64,000 nucleotides of DNA from Demequina sediminis (GTDB lineage Bacteria; Actinomycetota; Actinomycetes; Actinomycetales; Demequinaceae). Every line of letters starts with the position of its first letter. The first letter of the stretch is position 1. Position numbers and translations under genes: made by a program. The notes beneath the pieces are model-generated. The model was given only the letters and a program-made list of their open reading frames with translations. It searched no databases and was not told where the DNA came from. Below, one piece after another: positions 51,730 to 58,959 of this stretch. The stretch lies in NCBI RefSeq assembly GCF_030296675.1, contig NZ_AP027736.1, forward strand, positions 744,001 to 808,000, in the 5' to 3' direction.

Positions 51730-52998
51730 ATGCACCACAACGTCGTGGTCGTCGGAGGGAACCGCATTCCCTTCGCCAAGGCCGGCGGTCCCTACACCCA
51801 GGCATCCGCCCATGACATGCTCACCGCGGCCCTCGATGGTCTCATCGCGCGCACCGGCCTGAGCGGGACGCGCGTCGGCGAGGTGGCGGCCGGAGCCGTC
51901 CTCAAGCACCCCAACGACTTCAACCTCACGCGAGAGGCCGTGCTGAGCTCGGCACTCGCCCCCGAGACTCCCGCATGTGACCTGCAACAGGCCTGCGCGA
52001 CAGGCCTCGAGACCACGATGTACATCGCCAACAAGATCGCGCTCGGTCAACTCGACAGCGGGATCGCGGGCGGCGTTGACTCGGCGTCTGATGCGCCCAT
52101 CACCGTGAGCGACCCCCTCCGGCGCATCCTGCTGCGCGCGAACGCGGCGCGCGACCTCAAGGGCCGCGTCGCCGCTCTCAGCCGCATCCGCCCCGCCCAC
52201 CTGGCGCCGGACGCGCCGCGCGTGGTCGAGCCACGCACCGGACTGTCGATGGGCGAGCACCAGGCCCGCACCACCGCCCGGTGGGAGATCGCTCGCGAGG
52301 ACCAGGATCGCCTCGCCGTCGCGAGCCATCACGCCCTTGCCGCCGCATGGGAACGCGGCTTCTTCGACGACCTCGTGACGCCGTACCGAGGCGTGACGCG
52401 CGACGCGATCCTGCGCCCCGACACGAGCCTCGAGCGCCTCGCGACCCTCAAGCCCGTCTTCGGCGGCCCCGAGGGCACGATGACGGCCGGCAACTCGACC
52501 GCGCTGTCCGACGGCGCGGCCGCCGTGCTGTTGGGCACCGAGGAGTGGGCGCGCGAGCATCACCTCACGCCGTGGGCCCGCGTTGTGGACGCCCAGGTCG
52601 CGGCCGTCGACCACCCGGGCGGCGCGGACCTGCTGCTCGCCCCCGTGGGTGCGACCGGCAGGCTGCTTGCGCGCCAGGGACTCACGCTCGACGACATCGA
52701 CCTGCTCGAAATCCACGAGGCCTTCGCGGCGACCGTGCTCGCGACCCTCAAGGCGTGGGAGGACGAGGACTACTGCCGCGGCCTCGGTCTCGACGGCGCG
52801 ATCGGTCGTGCCGACCGCTCTCGCATCAATGTCGCGGGCTCGTCGCTGGCCGCGGGCCATCCGTTCGCCGCCACCGGCGCGCGCATCGTCCCCACGCTCG
52901 CGAAGCTGCTCCACGAGCGCGGGCCGGGGACCCGCGGGCTCATCTCGGTGTGCGCGGCAGGCGGGCAGGGCGTGGTCGCCCTGCTGGAGGCGGTGTGA
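51730..52998 (+). CDS. Acetyl-CoA acyltransferase (thiolase), FadA2-like
   Basis: Beta-oxidation thiolase of 422 residues, splitting 3-oxoacyl-CoA. The nucleophilic Cys is in LQQACATGLETT (near residue 88), the catalytic His in GHPFAATGARIV and the second Cys in CAAGGQGVVAL. GGAGG precedes the ATG. The stop overlaps the FabG start (TGATG). Order and neighbours resemble fadA2 next to fabG4 and htdX in mycobacteria. Confidence 0.93.
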   Translation: MHHNVVVVGGNRIPFAKAGGPYTQASAHDMLTAALDGLIARTGLSGTRVGEVAAGAVLKHPNDFNLTREAVLSSALAPETPACDLQQACATGLETTMYIANKIALGQLDSGIAGGVDSASDAPITVSDPLRRILLRANAARDLKGRVAALSRIRPAHLAPDAPRVVEPRTGLSMGEHQARTTARWEIAREDQDRLAVASHHALAAAWERGFFDDLVTPYRGVTRDAILRPDTSLERLATLKPVFGGPEGTMTAGNSTALSDGAAAVLLGTEEWAREHHLTPWARVVDAQVAAVDHPGGADLLLAPVGATGRLLARQGLTLDDIDLLEIHEAFAATVLATLKAWEDEDYCRGLGLDGAIGRADRSRINVAGSSLAAGHPFAATGARIVPTLAKLLHERGPGTRGLISVCAAGGQGVVALLEAV

Positions 52999-54367
52999 TG
53001 AGCATCGTCGAGAAGGCCTACACGTCGCCGCTGGGCCGCAAGGTGGCCGCCAAGGCGGGGCTCGCCGAGCCCCCACGACTGCGCCGAGGGCGCACCTATC
53101 CGCAGGGTGCCGTCGTGCTCGCCGCGCCGTCCGGGGCGACCCTGGTCGAGGAGACCCTGCGGCTGATCGGCCGCGCCTACGAGCAGCCGGTCGTCGATGT
53201 CGAGAGCGCGGCGGGGGCGCCACGGGCGCGCCGGGCTACGGCTCCCGGATCGGCGCCCTCATCGTGGACGCGACGCGACTGAGCACGATTCCCGATCTCG
53301 AACAGGTGCGTGCCGCGCTGCGGCCGGCGGTGAGGGGAATCGAGCCCTCGGGCAGGATCGTCGTGGTGGCCCGTCCCGGCGGCGTGGGTGCCGGCTGGGA
53401 GGCCGATGCCGTCGCGCGTGCCCTCGACGGCGTGGTGCGCACGGTGGGCAAGGAACTGCGCGGGGGCGCGACGGCGAACCTCGTCTACGTCGAGCCTGGC
53501 GTGACGCCGGGCGACCTCGCCTCGACCCTGGGCTTCCTGCTCGAGGGGCGATCGGCCTTTATCGACGGCCAGTCCTGGCGCGTGGCTCCGGCTCAGGTGG
53601 CCGCGGCGCCGTTGGCCGCCGCTCCGCACGACGGCAGGATCGTGGTGGTGACCGGCGCCGCGAGGGGAATCGGAGCGGCGATCGCGCGCACGCTCGCGCG
53701 AGACGGCGCGAGCATCGTTGCCGTGGACATTCCCGCCGCGGGCGAGGCGCTCGCGGACGTCGCGAACGAGATAGGCGGCACCGCGCTGCAGCTCGACATC
53801 ACGGCGGACGATGCGGGGGCGCGGATCGCGGCCCACGTCGCCGCCCGGGGCGAGAGTATCCACGGGATCGTGCACAACGCGGGCATCACGCGGGACAAGA
53901 TGCTGGTCAACACCGATGCCGAGCGGTGGGCCTCCGTGCTCGAGGTCAACCTGCGTGCCCAGATGCGCATCAACGCCGTGCTGCTCGATCCCACCACCGA
54001 GGGCGGACTCGCCGATGGCGGCAGGATCGTCGGCGTCGCGTCCACGTCGGGGCTCGCGGGCAACAAGGGGCAGAGCAACTACGCGGCCTCGAAGGCCGGC
54101 GTCGCTGGCCTCGTGATCGCGATGGCGCCCGACCTCGCCGCGCGCGCCATCACGGTCAACGCGGTCGCTCCCGGCTTCATCGAGACGGACATGACGGCGC
54201 GCATCCCCTTCGTGCAGCGCGAGGTGTTTCGCCGCAGCAACAGCCTCAACCAGGGCGGCAGCCCGGTCGACGTGGCCGAGACCATCGGCTACCTGCTCGA
54301 CCCGTCGTCGCAGGGCGTCACCGGTCAGGTCATCCGCGTGTGCGGGCAGAACCTCGTGGGTGCGTGA
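52998..54367 (+). CDS. Long-form 3-oxoacyl reductase, FabG4-like (frameshifted as read)
   Basis: SDR enzyme of about 456 residues, the high-molecular-weight FabG type: an N-terminal flavodoxin-like domain (about 1-200; IVEKAYTSPLGRKVAAKAG) and a C-terminal ketoreductase with TGAARGIGAAIA, HNAGITRDKML and the catalytic GVASTSGLAGNKGQSNYAAS. The frame breaks at GGGGG 53213-53217; a sixth G joins VDVESAAG to GATGAPGYGSRIG. The length matches mycobacterial FabG4 (about 454). It overlaps the thiolase and dehydratase genes by TGATG on both sides. Confidence 0.9.
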
Positions 54368-55221
54368 TGAGCGGCGTCGAACGGCTCGCGACGGCCCCCG
54401 GCATGGGCAAGGCCTTCGCCCGCGCGTTGCTGCCCGGCACGCGCGGCGAGGGTCGCATTCCCGACCACACCGTCGAGCTGGCGCCCCAGCGACTCGACCC
54501 CGCCCGGCTCGCGGACTACTCGCGCGTGTGTCACTTCACCCTGCGCGACCGCGTGCCGGCGACGTGGATCCACGTGCTCACGTTTCCCCTGCACGTGCAC
54601 CTGCTGGGCGATCCGCGCTCGTCGATTCGGCTCGTGGGCGCGGTTCATGTGAGCAACACGATGACCCTTCACCGCCCGGTCGATGCCGCCGAGCCGCTGA
54701 CGCTCGCGGTGAGGGTCGAGAACCTGCGCCCCCACGCGAAGGGCGCGCTGATCGACCTGGTGGGCGAGGCGCGCGTGGGCGACGAGCGCGTGTGGGACGG
54801 GGTGAGCACCTACCTGTCCCCCGGCGCGCACGCTCCGGGCGAGCCGGTTCCCGTTCCCCGGGCGTCGTTCGCCCCCGCGGACCCGCACGCGCTGTGGCGA
54901 CTCCCCCAGGACCTCGGTCGTCAGTACCGGCGGGTGTCGCAGGACCCCAACCTCATCCACACGAGCCGCCTCGCGGCGAAGGCCTTCGGCTTCGCGCGCC
55001 CGATCATCCATGGCATGTGGACCCATGCCCGCGCGCTCGCGGCCCTCGAGGGCCGCCTGCCGCCCGCGTACACCGCCACGGCATCGTTCGTGAAGCCCAT
55101 CCTGCTGCCCGCGACCGTGGGGTTCCGCGCGACGCCCACTGCAGACGGCCACGAGGCGGCCGTGACCAGCAGCGACGGTGCCAAGCCCTTCCTGCTCATG
55201 GGGGTGCAACGCGCGTCGTAG
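54367..55221 (+). CDS. MaoC-type 3-hydroxyacyl dehydratase, HtdX-like
   Basis: Hot-dog enzyme of 284 residues that hydrates or dehydrates 3-hydroxyacyl chains. It has a divergent N-terminal half and a C-terminal half with the R-specific hydratase motif (YRRVSQDPNLIHTSRLAAKA, FGFARPIIHGMW). It overlaps the FabG gene by 1 base (TGATG). Thiolase, FabG4-like reductase and HtdX-like dehydratase together form a short reversible fatty-acid cycle. Confidence 0.9.
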   Translation: MSGVERLATAPGMGKAFARALLPGTRGEGRIPDHTVELAPQRLDPARLADYSRVCHFTLRDRVPATWIHVLTFPLHVHLLGDPRSSIRLVGAVHVSNTMTLHRPVDAAEPLTLAVRVENLRPHAKGALIDLVGEARVGDERVWDGVSTYLSPGAHAPGEPVPVPRASFAPADPHALWRLPQDLGRQYRRVSQDPNLIHTSRLAAKAFGFARPIIHGMWTHARALAALEGRLPPAYTATASFVKPILLPATVGFRATPTADGHEAAVTSSDGAKPFLLMGVQRAS

Positions 55222-55295
55222 TGGCGGCACGGCCGCCCCACGCGCCACAATCGTCCCCAACCCGTTCCGACCCATCAACGAGGATGAGAGCCGAC

Positions 55296-57026
55296 ATGTC
55301 CCCCGAGTCCCCCTCCGCCATCGATCCCGTCGGCGGCGCAGACCGTCCGTGGTTCGCGTTCTATCCGCCTCAGGTGCCGCGCGCCATCGCGCCGCTCGCG
55401 GAGTCCTCGCTGGGTGAGATGGTCGAGCACGCCGCCGCGCGTCACGGCGACAAGGTCGCGTTCTCGAACCTGGGCGGCACGCTCACCTTCACCGAGGTCG
55501 ACCGCCTAGCGACGCAGTTCGCCGCGTTCCTTCAGCACGGACTGGGCCTCCACAAGGGCGACAGGATCGTCATCCAGATGCCCAACCTCATGCAGTACCC
55601 AGTGGCGCTGTTCGGCGCGCTGCGCGCGGGGCTCATCGTGGTCAACGCGAACCCTCTCTACACAGCGCGCGAAATGGAGGGCGTGTTCAGGGACGCGGCC
55701 CCCAAGGCGATCGTGGTGCTCGCGAACTTCGCGGACCGCGTCGAGCAGGTCCTGCCCGCGACCACGATCGAGCACGTCATCATCACCCAGGTGGGTGACC
55801 TGCTGCCGCAACCCAAGCGCAGCATCGTCAACTTCGTGGCCGCCAAGGTCAAGAAGATGGTCCCCGACTTCCACCTTCCCCAGGCGATCGCCTTCCGCGA
55901 CGCTCTCGCGCAGGGAGCGGGACGCGCGGTCACGGATCCCGGTCTCACTCAGGACGACATCGCCTTCCTGCAGTACACGGGTGGCACCACCGGCGGCGCG
56001 AAGGCCGCGATTCTCACGCACGGCAACCTGCTGGCCAACCAAGAGCAGTTCATGGCGCAGATCCGCAACACGCTGGGCGAGGACAAGCAGTCGGTGATCG
56101 TGGCCGCACTGCCGCTCTATCACGTGTTCGCCCTCACCGTGAATTGCATCGGCTTCTTCCGGTTCGGCTCACACAACGTGCTCATCACCAACCCCCGGGA
56201 CATCCCCGCGTTCGTTAAGGAGATCGGCGCGTCAAAGCCCGATGGCCTCGTGCTCGTGAGCACGCTCGCGGGAGCCCTGCTCGACAATCCAGGCTTCGCG
56301 AAGCTTGACTTCGGCAGCCTGCGTCTCACCGTCGCGGGGGGCATGGCCGTCCGCACTGCCGTTGCGGATCGCTGGCGGTCCACGACGGGCCAAGACATCA
56401 TCGAGGGCTATGGCCTCACGGAGGCGTCTCCCGTGGTCAGTGTCAACCCCACACACATGGCGCCGCGGATCGGTACCATCGGCATCCCGCTGCCCTCGAC
56501 CGACGTGCGTATCCTCGACGATGAAGGCAACGACCTTCCCGTGGGCGAGCGCGGCGAGCTCGCGGTGCGTGGGCCGCAGGTGATGAAGGGGTACTGGAAC
56601 CAGCCCGAGGAGTCCGCGCGCGTCATCAAGGACGGCTGGCTCCTCACCGGCGACATCGCGGTGTTCGACACGGACGGCTTCCTCACGATTGTCGACCGCA
56701 AGAAGGAGATCATCGTCGCGTCGGGCTTCAACGTGTACCCGGGGGAGATCGAGGACGCCGCGATGCTCCACCCCAAGGTCGCGGAGGCCGGCGCGATCCC
56801 GATCCCCGACGAGCGTGCGGGAGAGGTTCCCAAGCTCTTCGTGGTGCGTCGCGACGCGTCGCTCACCGAGGCCGAGCTCGCCGCCTTCCTCAAGGAGCGG
56901 CTCACGGGATACAAGCGTCCCCGGCAGATCGAGTTCATCGACGAGCTGCCCAAGACCAACGTGGGCAAGGTTCTGCGCCGTGCCCTGCGCGAGCGCGAGG
57001 CGGCTGCCGGCAACGCCCAGGCGTAG
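55296..57026 (+). CDS. fadD: Long-chain acyl-CoA synthetase
   Basis: Activates fatty acids as acyl-CoA through an acyl-adenylate. The 576 residues carry QYTGGTTGGAKAA (A3), GYGLTEASPV (A5), WLLTGDIAVFDTDGFL (A7), VDRKKEIIVASGFNVYPGEI (A8) and PKTNVGKVLRR (A10). ATG 55296 and 55284 are both possible; 55296 is chosen because GAGAG lies before it. It follows the dehydratase gene after about 75 bases and feeds the adjacent fatty-acid enzymes. Confidence 0.93.
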   Translation: MSPESPSAIDPVGGADRPWFAFYPPQVPRAIAPLAESSLGEMVEHAAARHGDKVAFSNLGGTLTFTEVDRLATQFAAFLQHGLGLHKGDRIVIQMPNLMQYPVALFGALRAGLIVVNANPLYTAREMEGVFRDAAPKAIVVLANFADRVEQVLPATTIEHVIITQVGDLLPQPKRSIVNFVAAKVKKMVPDFHLPQAIAFRDALAQGAGRAVTDPGLTQDDIAFLQYTGGTTGGAKAAILTHGNLLANQEQFMAQIRNTLGEDKQSVIVAALPLYHVFALTVNCIGFFRFGSHNVLITNPRDIPAFVKEIGASKPDGLVLVSTLAGALLDNPGFAKLDFGSLRLTVAGGMAVRTAVADRWRSTTGQDIIEGYGLTEASPVVSVNPTHMAPRIGTIGIPLPSTDVRILDDEGNDLPVGERGELAVRGPQVMKGYWNQPEESARVIKDGWLLTGDIAVFDTDGFLTIVDRKKEIIVASGFNVYPGEIEDAAMLHPKVAEAGAIPIPDERAGEVPKLFVVRRDASLTEAELAAFLKERLTGYKRPRQIEFIDELPKTNVGKVLRRALREREAAAGNAQA

Positions 57027-57052
57027 GAGGCCGCGAGCCTTCACTCCGGACC

Positions 57053-57069
57053 CGTCCCGATACGGGACG
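57053..57069. promoter_or_regulatory. Inverted repeat upstream of glutaminase gene
   Basis: CGTCCCG-ATA-CGGGACG is a perfect 7-base inverted repeat ending 8 bases before the GTG at 57078. It overlaps one copy of the recurring GGGACGATGCC motif. Confidence 0.45.
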
Positions 57070-57077
57070 ATGCCGGG

Positions 57078-57965
57078 GTGAGTTCTTCGTGGGAGTCGCC
57101 GCTCGACGCGGCATACGAGGCGGGACGCGCCGCCGCCGGCGGCGCGGTGACGCAGGTCTACCCCGCGCTCGCCGCGGTCTCCCCTGACGTGTTCGACGTC
57201 GCCTGCCACCGACTCTCCGGTGAGACGCTGGCCCAGGGCAGCGGCGCATCGTTCATCCTCATGAGCGTCGCGAAGGCGTTCACGCTCGCGCTTGCCGTGG
57301 ACATGGCCGGCGAGGATCGCGTGCTCGCGCTCACCGGGATGGAGGCGACCGGGCTCGCGTTCAACGACCCCGCCGCGATCACGCGGACCTCTCACGGCCG
57401 CACCAATCCCATGGTCAACCCCGGGGCACTCACGGTCGCGAGTCTGGTGGGCGACGAGGCGGCGATCCGCGACGGGTTGTCACGCTTCGCGGGTCGGAAC
57501 CTGGCCGCGGACCCCGTCATGGTGGAGGCGATTCGGTCGAGCAACCAGCGCAATCGGATGCTCGCGGAGCTGCTGGCCGAGCGGGGATTGCTCGCGACGG
57601 ACGTCCAGACCGCGCTGCACCTCTACACGTACCAGTCGTGTCTCGAGGTCGACGCGGCGACGCTGGCGCGCATGGGTGCGGTGCTCGCCGGCGAGGGGCG
57701 CGACCCCATCTCGGGGGGTCTGGTGGTGTCGGAGGCCGCCGCGCGGGTGGCGCTCGACGCGATGGCGCTCGCGGGTCTGTACGAGGCCTCGGGAGCGTGG
57801 CACGAAGCCGGCGGGCCGCCCGCGAAGAGCGGGATCGCGGGTGGGATCGTGATGGTGCTTCCGGGGCGCGGTAGCTTCGCCGCCTACTCTCCTCCGCTCG
57901 ACGAGTCCGGCAACCCATTGCGGGCCTTGGCGGCGGCACGGGCCTTCGCGGGGGCCGCCGCATGA
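57078..57965 (+). CDS. glsA: Glutaminase A
   Basis: Serine-dependent glutaminase, releasing ammonia and glutamate. The 295 residues hold the S-x-x-K pair FILMSVAKAFTLALAVD, NPMVNPGALTVASLVG, YTYQSCLEVDAATLARMG and the C-terminal AKSGIAGGIVMVLPGRGSFA. GTG 57078 follows the inverted repeat, and a leaderless transcript (GACGAT 6 bases upstream) is possible. The GGGGGG run inside this gene (57713-57718) is in frame, so not every long G-run in the window is short by one. Confidence 0.93.
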   Translation: MSSSWESPLDAAYEAGRAAAGGAVTQVYPALAAVSPDVFDVACHRLSGETLAQGSGASFILMSVAKAFTLALAVDMAGEDRVLALTGMEATGLAFNDPAAITRTSHGRTNPMVNPGALTVASLVGDEAAIRDGLSRFAGRNLAADPVMVEAIRSSNQRNRMLAELLAERGLLATDVQTALHLYTYQSCLEVDAATLARMGAVLAGEGRDPISGGLVVSEAAARVALDAMALAGLYEASGAWHEAGGPPAKSGIAGGIVMVLPGRGSFAAYSPPLDESGNPLRALAAARAFAGAAA

Positions 57966-58183
57966 GTGCGGTTCCGGGCGCCCTCCTCGCGGGACCACGC
58001 GGGCGGCGCACGGTGCTGGAGGTCGTATGGGCGCTCACTGCCGAGCATTCGCACGGGTCCCAATTGTGGCCGGGCGACTCATGGGCGCCGGTGCGCTGAG
58101 TCGTTCGATGAGGGGCTCGATGAGGGGCCCGCGCGTGTCGCTCCTCGAGCCGGACGCGGCATGCGACACCTCTCTCCCGCGCC

Positions 58184-58312
58184 CTTGCGCATTTCATGCA
58201 CGAAGCAGCACGACGTCGCATCGTGCGTGATGGCGGCGAGCAGGCAGAACGTCGCCTCGTGCATGACCTCGGCGAGGCAGTGCAGTGTTGCTTCGTGCGT
58301 GAAATGCGCAAG
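58184..58312. repeat. Imperfect inverted repeat enclosing 36-base tandem units
   Basis: Two 28-base arms (58184-58211 and 58285-58312) match at 26 of 28 positions in inverted orientation, 73 bases apart. Inside and across the right arm lie three tandem units of 36 bases (58215-58250, 58251-58286, 58287 onward) with TCGTGCrTGA-like cores; translated on the plus strand they read VASC(V/M) repeats. The element sits in a 425-base gene-free stretch between glsA and nrdG (57966-58390). No known family is recognised. Confidence 0.7.
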
Positions 58313-58332
58313 CGACGGGGACCCACTCGGCT

Positions 58333-58354
58333 GGGGCTGGGACTGGGATTGGGG
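58333..58354 (+). other. G-quadruplex-like tract
   Basis: GGGG-CT-GGG-ACT-GGG-ATT-GGGG has four G-runs with loops of 2-3 bases, the layout of an intramolecular quadruplex. It lies just past the nrdG 3' end on the plus strand. Confidence 0.5.
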
Positions 58355-58390
58355 CTGCGACTGGCGCCGGGGCCGGGGCCAGCGCTCGCG

Positions 58391-58957
58391 CTACGTCCTC
58401 TCGCGCACCAGCCCTGCCCACTCGACTGCGACTCCGGCTTCCAGAGAAGCTTCGACGTCGAGCACGCGCTGGTTCGTGCTGCCGCGGAAGGCGAGCCTCA
58501 GGTCCCGCTGGCTCAGCTCGAACCGCCCGTCGACCAGCACGTCCACGTTCTCCAGCAGCTCGAGCTTGTCGGGAGAGCCCTCGAGCAACTCCTCGAGGGT
58601 GTAGCCGGTCCAGCACCACACGTCCTTGGTCGGGAGCTCCTCCCGCAGGCGGCGCACGAGCGCGAGGCACGTCCCCGTGTTGAGAAAGGGCTCTCCTCCG
58701 AGCAACGACAAGCCCTGCACCGCCGGATGGGCGAGGTCCGCGAGGATCCTGTCCTCCAGCGCTGGCGTGAACCGCTCCCCCATGCGAAAGCTCCACGTGT
58801 CCTCGTTGAAGCAGCCCTCGCAGGCGAAGAGGCATCCGGCCACGTAGACACTGCACCGCACGCCCTCGCCATCGACCATGACAAACGGCTTGTAGTCCGC
58901 GACAAAGCCCTGGCTCACGCGGTCGGCAAGCCACTCGGGCGCGGGCGTGCGGGGCAT
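58391..58957 (-). CDS. nrdG: Anaerobic ribonucleotide reductase activating protein
   Basis: Radical-SAM enzyme that places the glycyl radical on NrdD under anaerobic conditions. The 188 residues include the cluster motif AGCLFACEGCFNEDTWSF (C-x3-C-x2-C), LSLLGGEPFLNTGTCL and WCWTGYTLEELL. ATG 58957 lies 2 bases after the nrdD stop; an overlapping GTG at 58963 is an alternative. Its 3' end adjoins the repeat region. Confidence 0.94.
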   Translation of the reverse strand: MPRTPAPEWLADRVSQGFVADYKPFVMVDGEGVRCSVYVAGCLFACEGCFNEDTWSFRMGERFTPALEDRILADLAHPAVQGLSLLGGEPFLNTGTCLALVRRLREELPTKDVWCWTGYTLEELLEGSPDKLELLENVDVLVDGRFELSQRDLRLAFRGSTNQRVLDVEASLEAGVAVEWAGLVRERT

Positions 58958-58959
58958 CG

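Noticed and set aside
58215-58312. A CRISPR array
   Set aside because: Only three diverged units, contiguous without unique spacers, and no cas genes in the window.
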